DNA of 64,000 bases from Caballeronia choica. Lineage in GTDB: Bacteria; Pseudomonadota; Gammaproteobacteria; Burkholderiales; Burkholderiaceae. The notes beneath the pieces are model-generated. The model saw only the letters and a list, made by a program, of their open reading frames with translations, ran no database searches and had not been told where the DNA came from. The stretch covers positions 1 through 64,000 of the forward strand of contig NZ_FCON02000016.1 in the NCBI RefSeq assembly GCF_001544535.1, given 5' to 3'. Numbering within the stretch: position 1 is the first letter of the stretch; each line of letters begins with the position of its first letter. A program made the translations under genes and the position numbers. Positions 43,021 through 51,185 of this stretch are shown here, piece by piece.

Positions 43021-43992
43021 ATGAAGACCACGTTTCTGGATTTCGAACAGCCGATCGCCGAACTCGAAGCGAAGATCGAAGAGTTGCGCTTCGTCCAGGA
43101 CGATTCCGCTGTCGATATTTCGGAAGAAATCGAGCGGCTGTCGAAGAAGAGCCAGCAGCTCACCAAGGATCTCTACGCGAACCTCACCCCGTGGCAGGTT
43201 TCGCAGATTGCTCGCCATCCGCAGCGGCCTTATACGCTCGACTACGTCAACGAGCTGTTCACCGATTTCCACGAACTGCACGGCGATCGTTCGTTCGCCG
43301 ACGACCTCGCGATCGTCGGCGGCCTCGCGCGTTTCAACGGCCAGCCGTGCATGGTGATCGGTCATCAGAAGGGCCGCGACACGAAGGAGCGCGCGCTGCG
43401 CAACTTCGGCATGCCGCGTCCGGAAGGCTATCGCAAGGCTGAGCGCCTGATGCGCCTCGCCGAGAAGTTCGGCTTGCCGATCTTCACGTTCGTCGACACG
43501 CCGGGCGCGTATCCGGGCATCGGCGCGGAAGAGCGCGGACAGTCGGAAGCGATCGGGCGCAACCTGTATGTGATGGCCGAACTGAAGACGCCGATCATCA
43601 CGACGATCATCGGCGAAGGCGGCTCGGGCGGCGCGCTCGCTATCGCGGTCGCTGACAGCGTGATGATGCTGCAGTTCTCCACGTATTCCGTGATCTCGCC
43701 GGAAGGCTGCGCGTCGATTCTGTGGAAGAGCGCGGCGAAGGCGCCGGAAGCCGCCGAAGCGCTCGGGCTGACCGCGCATCGGCTGAAGGCGCTCGGTCTC
43801 ATCGACAAGATCGTCAACGAGCCGCTCGGCGGCGCGCATCGCGATCCGAAGGGCATGGCCGCACTGCTGCGCCGCGCGCTCGCCGATTCGCTGCGTCAGT
43901 TCCACGGCATGAGCGTGCAGGACGTGCGCGAACGCCGCTTCGACAAGCTGATGGCCTACGGCAAGTTCAAGGAAACGCTGCCGGGCGCGTAA
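43021..43992 (+). CDS. accA: Acetyl-CoA carboxylase carboxyltransferase subunit alpha
   Basis: A 323-residue subunit that, with AccD, transfers the carboxyl group from biotin to acetyl-CoA, the first step of fatty acid synthesis. It begins [22 protein letters not shown]. The crotonase-like core contains [20 protein letters not shown] near 159-178 and [15 protein letters not shown] near 197. It is complete and of typical length. tilS follows after 52 bp. Confidence 0.97.
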   Translation: MKTTFLDFEQPIAELEAKIEELRFVQDDSAVDISEEIERLSKKSQQLTKDLYANLTPWQVSQIARHPQRPYTLDYVNELFTDFHELHGDRSFADDLAIVGGLARFNGQPCMVIGHQKGRDTKERALRNFGMPRPEGYRKAERLMRLAEKFGLPIFTFVDTPGAYPGIGAEERGQSEAIGRNLYVMAELKTPIITTIIGEGGSGGALAIAVADSVMMLQFSTYSVISPEGCASILWKSAAKAPEAAEALGLTAHRLKALGLIDKIVNEPLGGAHRDPKGMAALLRRALADSLRQFHGMSVQDVRERRFDKLMAYGKFKETLPGA

Positions 43993-44044
43993 GACACGCC
44001 CACGCCGCCAATCGCCCGACGCGCTCGACGCGCGCACATTCCCC

Positions 44045-45481
44045 GTGACCTCCGACACCGACACTCCCGCCAGCCGCCTCGTGATCGAGGCGGTTCGCGT
44101 GGCGCTCGGTCGAGTGGCGGCTTCTTCCTCCGATTCGCTGTTCGCGGTCGCGCTCTCCGGCGGTCTCGACTCGACCGTTCTGCTCGACGCCGCCGCGCGA
44201 TGCGCGGGCGCGTCGCGTGTCGTCGCGTTGCATGTGCATCACGGGTTGAGCCCGAACGCTGACGCATGGTCCGCGCATTGCGAGTCGTTCGCCGATTCGC
44301 TCGGCGTGCGTTTTGCAGCGCGCTGCGTCGACGTGGTGCGCGCGGGCGGCGAAAGCCTCGAAGCGGCCGCCCGCGATGCACGCTATCGCGCGCTGGATCA
44401 GCTTTGCGACGAGCACGGTGCGAAGGCGCTCTGGCTCGCCCATCACGCCGACGACCAGGCCGAAACCGTGCTGCTGCAACTGCTGCGCGGCGCGGGCGTG
44501 GCGGGGCTCGCCGCGATGTCGCCCGAACGGATCGACGGTACGATGTCGGTGCCGCGCGTGCGGCCGCTGCTCAACCTGCTGCGCGCTCAACTCGAGCACT
44601 ACGCGCACGAGCGCGACCTGAACTGGATCGATGACGAATCGAACATCGATACGCGTTACGCACGCAACGCATTGCGCCACGACGTGCTGCCGGTGCTCGC
44701 CGTGCACTTTCCGGGCTTTCGCGATGCGCTCGCACGCACGGCGTCGCATGCGGCGTCGGCGCAGCGCCTGCTCGATGAACTCGCGCGCATCGATCTCGAA
44801 CATGCACGCAATGACAGTAACGAGAACGCGCTCGCGCTCGAAACGCTGCTCGCGCTCGACGACGAACGCGCCATCAACCTGCTGCGTTACTGGATGCGTT
44901 CGCTCGGGTTCGCGGCGGCATCGACGGCGCGCATGACCGACATCCTGCGGCAACTGCGCGATGCACTCGCCACGCGCGACGGCCACGCGCTGCGCATCGA
45001 TCACGCGGGGCATTGCCTGCGCGAGTATCGCGATGCGATCTTCTGGGAAAAGGGCGATAGCGCCGATCCGGCCGATCTCGACGAAGGCGCGCCCGCGCCG
45101 AGGATGGCGGTCGAATTGCGATGGCAGGGCGACGAGGTCTGGCGCCTGGCGCAATGGCGCGGCGCGTTCGTCTTCGAGGCGTGCGATGCGGACCACGACG
45201 ATGCCGTCGCGGAAAGCGTCCTGCGTTCAACGCGGCTTTGCGCCCGTTCGCGCGCGGGCGGCGAACGCGTGCGGCTCGCCGCCGATGCACCGAGCCGTAC
45301 GCTCAAGAACCTTTTTCAGGAGCGCGGCGTGCCGGCATGGAAGCGCGATGTGCCGCTGCTGTTCGTCGGCGAGACGCTGCTGTTCGTCCCGCTGATCGGC
45401 CTGAATCGCGACGCTCGGCCGATGGATCGCGACGGGCCGTTTCGACGTATCGCGTGGCGGCCCGACCTGCTCATCGCGTGA
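44045..45481 (+). CDS. tilS: tRNA(Ile)-lysidine synthetase TilS
   Basis: A 478-residue enzyme that converts C34 of tRNA-Ile(CAU) to lysidine so that it reads AUA. The PP-loop SGGLDST lies at about 38-44, the HHADDQAETVLLQLLRG segment near 136, and the C-terminal domain has the RxGGERVRL-like and LKNLFQE segments near 400-425. The start is GTG at 44045. The neighbouring accA-tilS-lysC order is typical of Burkholderiaceae. Confidence 0.94.
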   Translation: MTSDTDTPASRLVIEAVRVALGRVAASSSDSLFAVALSGGLDSTVLLDAAARCAGASRVVALHVHHGLSPNADAWSAHCESFADSLGVRFAARCVDVVRAGGESLEAAARDARYRALDQLCDEHGAKALWLAHHADDQAETVLLQLLRGAGVAGLAAMSPERIDGTMSVPRVRPLLNLLRAQLEHYAHERDLNWIDDESNIDTRYARNALRHDVLPVLAVHFPGFRDALARTASHAASAQRLLDELARIDLEHARNDSNENALALETLLALDDERAINLLRYWMRSLGFAAASTARMTDILRQLRDALATRDGHALRIDHAGHCLREYRDAIFWEKGDSADPADLDEGAPAPRMAVELRWQGDEVWRLAQWRGAFVFEACDADHDDAVAESVLRSTRLCARSRAGGERVRLAADAPSRTLKNLFQERGVPAWKRDVPLLFVGETLLFVPLIGLNRDARPMDRDGPFRRIAWRPDLLIA

Positions 45482-45793
45482 TCGTTGCGACGCGAAATGG
45501 CCGACCGCAGCGATGGCCAAATGCCTGTTTCGACTTGTATTTTGACGTCCGATCGGGTAATTTAACTCGTTTGTCCGCCGTGCGTTTCCTGCAGCATCTC
45601 CGTCCAAAAGACCCGATTTCCGCCGCCTGAACCGCACTTTCGCGCAAGACGACTCACACGAGCCGGCGCGAGCGGCATCCGCCTATCGTAGTTACTCGCT
45701 GCCTGACGTGTCGCCGGATCCAACGCCACCCGAAGTCGTCGATCGCAACGCCAGCAGCCTGAAGCGCGGTTTCCCCTCCAGTTCAAAACGACA
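45482..45793 (+). other. Intergenic region upstream of lysC
   Basis: This 312-bp gap holds no gene I can support. A TTGACG hexamer at 45542-45547 could be a -35 box, but no good -10 lies 16-18 bp downstream. I saw no lysine riboswitch-like stem pattern or terminator by eye. Confidence 0.4.
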
Positions 45794-47044
45794 ATGGCAC
45801 TCATCGTACACAAATACGGCGGCACCTCGATGGGCTCCGTCGAGCGCATCAAGAACGTCGCCAAACGCGTCGCGAAATGGCACAAGGCCGGCCACAAGAT
45901 GGTCGTCGTGCCGTCCGCGATGTCGGGCGAAACGAATCGCCTGCTCGGCCTCGCGAGAGACATCACGCCCAATCCCGACCCGCGCGAACTCGACATGATC
46001 GCCTCCACTGGCGAGCAGGTCAGCGTCGGCCTGCTCGCCATCGCGTTGCATGCCGAGGGCCTCGAAGCGGTCAGCTACGCCGGCTGGCAAGTGCCGATCA
46101 AGACCGACAGCGCGTTCACGAAAGCGCGCATCAACGAGATCGACGGAGGCCGCGTGCTCGCCGATCTCGACGCCGGCAAGGTCGTCGTCATCACGGGCTT
46201 CCAGGGCGTCGACCCGGAAGGCCACATCGCGACGCTCGGGCGCGGCGGCTCGGACACGTCGGCGGTTGCGATCGCAGCGGCGCTCGCCGCCGACGAATGC
46301 CTGATCTACACCGACGTCGACGGCGTCTATACGACCGATCCGCGCGTCGTCGAGGAAGCGCGCCGGCTCGACCGCGTGACCTTCGAGGAAATGCTGGAGA
46401 TGGCGAGCCTCGGGTCGAAGGTATTGCAGATCCGCTCGGTGGAATTCGCCGGCAAGTATCGGGTGAAGACGCGTGTGCTCTCCAGCCTGACCGACCCGCT
46501 GATTCCGCTCGAAGACGAAATGCACTCGGGCACCCTGATTACTTTTGAAGAAGACGAGAACATGGAAAAAGCAGTGATTTCGGGCATCGCGTTCCAGCGT
46601 GACGAAGCGCGTATCGCCGTCATGGGCGTGCCCGACAAGCCGGGCGTCGCGTACCAGATCCTCGGGCCCGTTGCCGATGCGAACATCGACATCGACATGA
46701 TCATCCAGAACCAGAGCGTGGACGGCAAGACCGACTTCACGTTCACGGTGGGTCGTGGCGACTACCATCGCGCGATGGAGATTCTCAACGGCCAGGTGAA
46801 GGATCACGTGAAGGCCGAGCGCGTGCTGGGCGACTCGAAGGTGTCGAAGGTGTCGGTGGTCGGCGTGGGCATGCGCTCGCATGTCGGTATCGCGAGCACG
46901 ATGTTCCGCACGCTGTCGGAAGAGGGCATCAACATCCAGATGATCTCGACGTCCGAGATCAAGATCTCGGTGCTCATCGACGAGAAGTACACGGAGCTCG
47001 CCGTGCGCGCGCTGCATAAGGCGTTCGAACTCGATCAGGCTTGA
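45794..47044 (+). CDS. lysC: Aspartate kinase
   Basis: A 416-residue kinase that phosphorylates aspartate, the entry to lysine, methionine and threonine synthesis. The catalytic domain begins ALIVHKYGGTSMG and includes GRGGSDTSAVAIAAAL near 150 and YTDVDGVYTTDPR near 176. Two ACT domains occupy about 265-416 and should bind lysine/threonine for feedback inhibition. An internal ATG at 46562 (MEKAVISG) would give an ACT-only beta-type product, as in Bacillus and Corynebacterium; this is speculation here. Confidence 0.97.
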   Translation: MALIVHKYGGTSMGSVERIKNVAKRVAKWHKAGHKMVVVPSAMSGETNRLLGLARDITPNPDPRELDMIASTGEQVSVGLLAIALHAEGLEAVSYAGWQVPIKTDSAFTKARINEIDGGRVLADLDAGKVVVITGFQGVDPEGHIATLGRGGSDTSAVAIAAALAADECLIYTDVDGVYTTDPRVVEEARRLDRVTFEEMLEMASLGSKVLQIRSVEFAGKYRVKTRVLSSLTDPLIPLEDEMHSGTLITFEEDENMEKAVISGIAFQRDEARIAVMGVPDKPGVAYQILGPVADANIDIDMIIQNQSVDGKTDFTFTVGRGDYHRAMEILNGQVKDHVKAERVLGDSKVSKVSVVGVGMRSHVGIASTMFRTLSEEGINIQMISTSEIKISVLIDEKYTELAVRALHKAFELDQA

Positions 47045-47178
47045 TGAGGCTGGTTTGATGTTGCTGTTTGGCATGGCCGTTTGATGCGGCGTTGGCGGCC
47101 TGCGGGCTGCAAGTGTCGTGGCGGGTTTTTTCGCGTGCAGGACAAGCGCTGGATGGATGAAAAAATTCGTCTGCGAAT

Positions 47179-47207
47179 TTGACCAGCGCGTTTGAACCCG
47201 CTATTAT
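47179..47207 (+). promoter_or_regulatory. Sigma-70 promoter of the tRNA-Ser gene
   Basis: TTGACC and TATTAT are separated by exactly 17 bp. The expected start site is near 47214, about 36 bp before the tRNA. This is among the clearest promoters in the window. Confidence 0.8.
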
Positions 47208-47249
47208 CTTGGCTTCGTCGCGCTGACTCCCTGCGCGACCGAAAGTTTG

Positions 47250-47343
47250 GGAGACGTGGCCGAGAGGTCGAAGGCACTCCCCTGCTAAGGGAGCATCTGG
47301 GCCAAAACCTGGATCGAGGGTTCGAATCCCTCCGTCTCCGCCA
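47250..47343 (+). tRNA. tRNA-Ser (anticodon GCU)
   Basis: A 94-nt class II tRNA with encoded CCA. The acceptor stem GGAGACG pairs with CGTCTCC, the discriminator is G, the anticodon loop CTGCTAA reads GCU, a long variable arm follows, and the T loop is GGTTCGAATCC-like. It decodes AGC/AGU. Confidence 0.96.
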
Positions 47344-47355
47344 GCGATGGTGGAG

Positions 47356-47395
47356 AAAACCCCGCAGAGTCTAGGCTCTGCGGGGTTTTTGTTTT
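47356..47395 (+). terminator. Terminator after tRNA-Ser
   Basis: The stem CCCCGCAGAG/CTCTGCGGGG encloses a 5-nt loop and is followed by TTTTTGTTTT. It begins 13 bp after the tRNA CCA. Confidence 0.92.
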
Positions 47396-47703
47396 GCGGG
47401 TCGCGAAATGTTCCGCGATGCGCCGATGTTCCAACCGAATATCGCGTCGCGCCGTTTCATCGACATCACGCAGGCGGCCCCCGTTTGCATTGATTGGCTC
47501 GACTAAGCACAAGCGGACGAGAGGCCCTTTTCCGTCTCTGCAAGCTACGCATAAGCTCCAGTGTTTGCGTGCGAGCACCGGTTCGCCACCAACTCGCGAC
47601 ACTGTGCTTGATGTGAGCAGGTACGCCGGTGGCCAGCGCACCTGCTTCGATGCGCGAAGCGGCGGAGTCTCCATGCGTTCCACCGCTCATCAAACAAGGC
47701 GCC
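47396..47703. other. Gene-poor stretch downstream of tRNA-Ser
   Basis: These 308 bp hold no gene I can support. Open frames exist on both strands (for example minus-strand 47466-47693), but they lack domains and start-site support, and one runs through the tRNA. No integrase or direct repeat of the tRNA 3' end is visible. Confidence 0.5.
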
Positions 47704-48453
47704 TTACTTCCCCGACGCGATCCGGTCCTGGATATGCTTCGCTCGCGCGGCCGAGGCCGGATGCGAGTTGAGCATGCTCGACTGGCCGCCGTCGATCTGC
47801 GCGAGCTTGTTGAACGAAGTCACCAGCCCCGACGGGTCGAGTCCCTTTTTCTTCTGCATGTCGAACGAAAAATCGTCGGCGGCGGTTTCCTGTGACTGCG
47901 AGAACTGCGCGTTGACGAACTTCTCCGACAGGTCGCCCAACTGCGACGCCGACATGCTCGCGATCACGCCCGTCCCTGCCGACGCCACCGAGCGCACCGC
48001 CGACGTCCCGTAAGCCACCTGCATCGCTTTCTTCGTGTGGCCGAGCGCGACGTGCCCCATCTCGTGTCCGACGACGCCGCGTACTTCGTCGTCGTTCATC
48101 AGGTCCATGAGGCCGCTATAGACGCGCACGCAGCCGTTGCCCATTGCCCATGCGTTGACGTCTTTCGTCAGATAGACCTTGTAGTTGACCGGGACGCCGT
48201 TGATGTTGTCGCCGAGTTGCGTCGCGATCTTGTTCAGGCGCTGCGTGTACGGGCTGTCGGCCGGGGCGATCTGGTTCTCGCTGTCCAGTTGCGCGCACGA
48301 TTTGGCGGAGAGCGTGCGGACGTCGGCGTCGGTGAGCATGGCGGCCTGCGTGGCGAGCTGGCCCGACTGTGCGAGCGCGTTAGGGTCCATGCCGGCGCAG
48401 CCGGCGACGCACGCTCCAAGCGAAGCCGCGATGAAGTAACGGTGAAGTCTCAT
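47704..48453 (-). CDS. M48 family metalloprotease lipoprotein
   Basis: A 249-residue protein with a lipoprotein signal (lipobox CVAGC, Cys about 19) and a peptidase M48 domain. The zinc motif HEMGH is at 130-134, with the downstream glutamate probably in SQETAADDFSF near 191. It resembles the LoiP/YggG-type outer-membrane-associated proteases of E. coli. The substrate is unknown. It is transcribed toward tRNA-Ser and is isolated between two gene-poor stretches. Confidence 0.9.
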   Translation of the reverse strand: MRLHRYFIAASLGACVAGCAGMDPNALAQSGQLATQAAMLTDADVRTLSAKSCAQLDSENQIAPADSPYTQRLNKIATQLGDNINGVPVNYKVYLTKDVNAWAMGNGCVRVYSGLMDLMNDDEVRGVVGHEMGHVALGHTKKAMQVAYGTSAVRSVASAGTGVIASMSASQLGDLSEKFVNAQFSQSQETAADDFSFDMQKKKGLDPSGLVTSFNKLAQIDGGQSSMLNSHPASAARAKHIQDRIASGK

Positions 48454-49037
48454 TGTTTGCTTTTCCTGTGTTGAAGAACGTCGATAGCGGCATGCGCCGC
48501 TGGTGCGCGATGGTCGGCAGAAGGAAAGGGCAGCGCTACCCGATGTTTCCTATTTGCTTACGGCGCCGTGTTGGCCGCCATGCGCGCGTGACGGTGATCG
48601 TAAGGAAGATGTTAGCAAACCGAGAGGCACGCGCGGTGAATGTCGCCCCGGCCATGCTTGGCATGAAGGTACTCAACTGCAGGTCGTGCGCACGGTGAAC
48701 GCGTTCCGGATCGGTCTCCGCGCGTTGTTGTTCGGCGCCGGAATAACCCGGGAGAGGTTGCGAATGGAACAGCCATCGGGCCGAGGTTCCCCGCGCCGAT
48801 GGCACCTTCGGACGCAGCGATCCAGCGAAGCCCGACAACTCGGCGGTGTGCCGGTTAGCCAATCAGATTTCCAGGGCGAAGGCCGCGCCGGTTCCGGTTG
48901 CTGAGGTAGCTTTCGCGGTGTAAGAAATCAGCATCCATCGGACGGTAATACGGGGTTACCAGCCTGAAACAACTCGCCGGGATCAATCCGCTATATTTGC
49001 CTCAACACAATAAACAACCCGTCGAGGTGGGCTTCAC
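48454..49037. other. Long intergenic region upstream of the Pro-rich secreted protein
   Basis: The 584-bp gap contains no supported gene. Its last 54 bp carry a TATATT box (48992-48997) and leader similar to those of the next paralogous gene. The middle has an open minus-strand frame (48536-48862) without a recognisable domain. It could be a decayed gene or dispersed repeat; this cannot be tested here. Confidence 0.5.
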
Positions 49038-49382
49038 ATGAACAAGGTATCGAAGGCTTATTTGCTGGCAGGAGTGGTTGCATTCGGCAGTCTGGGCATG
49101 TCGGGCGTGGCAATGGCGCAGGTGCATATCGGCGTGAACATCGGGGTTCCCGCACCGGTGTATGTGGCGCCGCAGCCGGTGTATGCGCCGCCGCCTCCGC
49201 CCGTCGTGTATGCGCCGCCTCCGCCGCCCGTGTACGCGGTGCAACCGGCGATCGTGATCGGCTGGCACGGCGATCGTTACTACGATGGCCGTCGCTACTG
49301 GGATCGCGATGACTGGTATCGCCATCATCCGAACAATTATCACGAGCACTACGATCACGGACATCACAACGGCTGGCACTGA
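49038..49382 (+). CDS. Secreted Pro/Tyr/His-rich small protein (paralogue 1)
   Basis: A 114-residue protein with a signal peptide (MNKVSKAYLLAGVVAFGSLGMSGVAMA). The mature part has VHIGVNIGVPAPVYVAP, then Pro/Val/Tyr repeats (APPPPPVVY units), and a conserved charged end YYDGRRYWDRDDWYRHH followed by a His/Asn-rich tail. The PxPV-type repeat family is common in Burkholderiaceae and has no known function; the His-rich tail could bind metals. It is closely paralogous to the gene at 49598. Confidence 0.85.
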   Translation: MNKVSKAYLLAGVVAFGSLGMSGVAMAQVHIGVNIGVPAPVYVAPQPVYAPPPPPVVYAPPPPPVYAVQPAIVIGWHGDRYYDGRRYWDRDDWYRHHPNNYHEHYDHGHHNGWH

Positions 49383-49400
49383 GCGCCGCGGTAGCGGAAC

Positions 49401-49437
49401 AAAAAAGCCATCTGGTGCGAGCCAGATGGCTTTTTTC
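49401..49437 (+). terminator. Terminator between the two paralogues
   Basis: The stem AAGCCATCTGG/CCAGATGGCTT has a short loop, six A residues before it and six T residues after it. It separates the two genes into independent units. Confidence 0.92.
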
Positions 49438-49597
49438 TTGGGCGTTTGCGCTATCGTCCGATGTAACAAAAGGTAAGGTTTCTCCTGACATTTCCCCGAT
49501 CGGCGAAACAACTTACAAAACTGAAATATCGTATTGAAAGCTATCCGTTATATTCGCTCTCGACAAGAATCAACGAACTCGCCGAGGTGCGCTACGC

Positions 49598-49960
49598 ATG
49601 ACAAGGAATTCGATCGTCCGGTTTCTGGCAGGCTCCATTGCGGCCGGTGCACTCTTCGCCAGCGGCGCGTCGCAGGCCGCCGACGTCCACATTGGCGTGA
49701 ACGTCGGCATTCCGGCACCGGTCTATGTCGCGCCGCCGCCGGTTTATGCGCCGCCTCCGCCGCCCGTCATCTATCAGCCGGCGCCCGTGTATGTGCGACC
49801 GCCGGTCGTGATCGGCTGGTATGGCAACCGCTATTACGACGGCCGCCGGTATTGGGATCGCGACGACTGGTATCGACATCACGGTCGCGGGTACGACAAG
49901 CATCATGATCACGGGAAGGGTAATGGGCACGGGCATGGGCATGACAATCATCGTCATTGA
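49598..49960 (+). CDS. Secreted Pro/Tyr/His-rich small protein (paralogue 2)
   Basis: A 120-residue protein with signal peptide (MTRNSIVRFLAGSIAAGALFASGASQA). It shares VHIGVN(V/I)G(I/V)PAPVYVAP, the PPPPPV repeats and YYDGRRYWDRDDWYRHH with the upstream gene. Its end is a Gly/His repeat (GHGHGH). The 60 bp before its ATG also match those before paralogue 1, including a TATATT box at 49549-49554, so the duplication included the control region. Confidence 0.85.
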   Translation: MTRNSIVRFLAGSIAAGALFASGASQAADVHIGVNVGIPAPVYVAPPPVYAPPPPPVIYQPAPVYVRPPVVIGWYGNRYYDGRRYWDRDDWYRHHGRGYDKHHDHGKGNGHGHGHDNHRH

Positions 49961-49972
49961 GTCGCGAGCGCG

Positions 49973-50005
49973 AAAAAAAACCGTCCCCCGCAAAGGGAAC
50001 GGTTT
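49973..50005 (-). terminator. Terminator after fabI
   Basis: Read on the minus strand, AAACCGTTCCC pairs with GGGGGACGGTTT (one G-T pair) and runs into TTTTTTTT. It lies 31 bp past the fabI stop. Confidence 0.8.
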
Positions 50006-50035
50006 CCGTGGCAAGCAATGAGACGACCCGCCGCG

Positions 50036-50827
50036 TTATTCCGCGACCGCCCCCATTCCGCCGACGACCGCATTGAACCCGCTGTCGACGTGCACGATTT
50101 CCGCGCTGACGCCGGCCGCGAGATCGGACAGCAGGAACGCCGCCACGTTGCCCACTTGTTCGATCGTCACATTGCGCTTGAGCGGCGCATTGTTTTCGAC
50201 GAACTCGAGAATCTTGCCGAAGCCCTTGATGCCGCTCGCCGCGAGCGTCTTGATCGGGCCGGCCGAAATGCCGTTGACCCGCACGCCCTTCGTGCCGAGC
50301 GACGCCGCGAGATAGCGCACGCTGGCTTCGAGCGATGCCTTCGCGAGGCCCATCGTGTTGTAGTTCGGGATCGCGCGTTCGGCCCCGAGGTAGCTCAAGG
50401 TGAGGAGCGATGCGTCCGCCGCCAGCATCGGCGCCGCGGCCTTCGCGAGGGCAGGGAAGCTGTACGCGGAAATGTCGTGGGCGATGCGGAAGTTCTCGCG
50501 CGTCATGCCGTCGAGGAAATCGCCCGCGATCGCTTCGCGCGGCGCGAAGCCAATGGAATGCACGAGGCCGTCGAGCGTATCCCAGCGTTCTTTCAGCGAC
50601 GCGAACAGCGCGTCGATCTGCGCGTCTTCGGCGACGTCGCACGAGAACACCAGGTCGCTGCCGAATTCGGTGGCGAACTCGGTGATGCGGTCCTTGAAGC
50701 GTTCGCCGACATACGTGAACGCCAGTTCCGCGCCCTCGCGCTTGCACGCCTGCGCGATCCCGTAGGCGATCGATCGGTTGGACAGCAAGCCCGTCAGCAG
50801 AATTCGTTTTCCAGCGAGAAAGCCCAT
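50036..50827 (-). CDS. fabI: Enoyl-[acyl-carrier-protein] reductase (NADH) FabI
   Basis: A 263-residue short-chain dehydrogenase of fatty acid elongation. Catalytic residues occupy the same numbers as in E. coli: Y146 (LSYLG), Y156 and K163 (NYNTMGLAK). The N-terminal cofactor motif is [20 protein letters not shown], and [13 protein letters not shown] near 195 is the substrate loop. The length is typical. Three 55-bp tandem repeats lie just upstream of the start codon. Confidence 0.97.
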   Translation of the reverse strand: MGFLAGKRILLTGLLSNRSIAYGIAQACKREGAELAFTYVGERFKDRITEFATEFGSDLVFSCDVAEDAQIDALFASLKERWDTLDGLVHSIGFAPREAIAGDFLDGMTRENFRIAHDISAYSFPALAKAAAPMLAADASLLTLSYLGAERAIPNYNTMGLAKASLEASVRYLAASLGTKGVRVNGISAGPIKTLAASGIKGFGKILEFVENNAPLKRNVTIEQVGNVAAFLLSDLAAGVSAEIVHVDSGFNAVVGGMGAVAE

Positions 50828-50839
50828 GAATGCTCCTTT

Positions 50840-51004
50840 GTCGACCAGAGTTAGCGCTTTAGCGCTTACTCTGGTCCCATGCAGCGTCGCTGCGGTCGAT
50901 CAGAGTTAGCGCTTCAGCGGTTGCGCTGATCCCATGCAGCATCGCCGCGGTCGATCAGAGTTAGCGCTTCAGCGGTGACGCTGATCCCCTGCAACATAGC
51001 TGCG
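50840..51004. repeat. Three tandem copies of a 55-bp unit
   Basis: The copies lie at 50840-50894, 50895-50949 and 50950-51004, without spacers. Copies 2 and 3 differ at a handful of positions; copy 1 is more diverged. Each unit contains an inverted repeat. In copy 1 the arms are CCAGAGT with ACTCTGG outside and AGCGCT with AGCGCT inside, about 30 bp in total. The unit length is not a multiple of three, so it is not a coding repeat. It fills the space between the fabI start and the transporter operon's upstream region. Confidence 0.92.
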
Positions 51005-51185
51005 GTTAGTAATATCACGCGTGCGCTCCTGCGGATTGCTGTCTCGGCCGAGGCAACACACGAGCGGAACCGCGTGGGATTTGGGTAGAATTCTCTCACA
51101 TTGCGATGGCCGTCCTACACCTCGTGCGGCGTTTGCGCCATCGGCCAATCCTTACTTTTCGTCCAATTTTCCTCCAAAAGGGCTT

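Noticed and set aside
46562-47044. Separate beta subunit of aspartate kinase from an internal start
   Set aside because: An in-frame ATG with a weak purine-rich site exists, but nothing proves its use.
47285-47683. Minus-strand open frame that runs through tRNA-Ser
   Set aside because: It ends in the translated shadow of the tRNA (a GFEPSI-type segment), a common annotation artefact.
47250-47703. Integrated element at tRNA-Ser
   Set aside because: No integrase, no repeated tRNA 3' end and no change in gene content were seen within the window.
48536-48862. Minus-strand 108-codon open frame in the gap after the M48 gene
   Set aside because: The composition is Arg/Ser/Thr-rich and no domain is recognisable. 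It may be decayed or repetitive, and I cannot show that it is a gene.
50914-51099. Small minus-strand frame across the 55-bp repeats
   Set aside because: The repeat period is not a multiple of three, so the copies are read in different frames. No coding signal remains.
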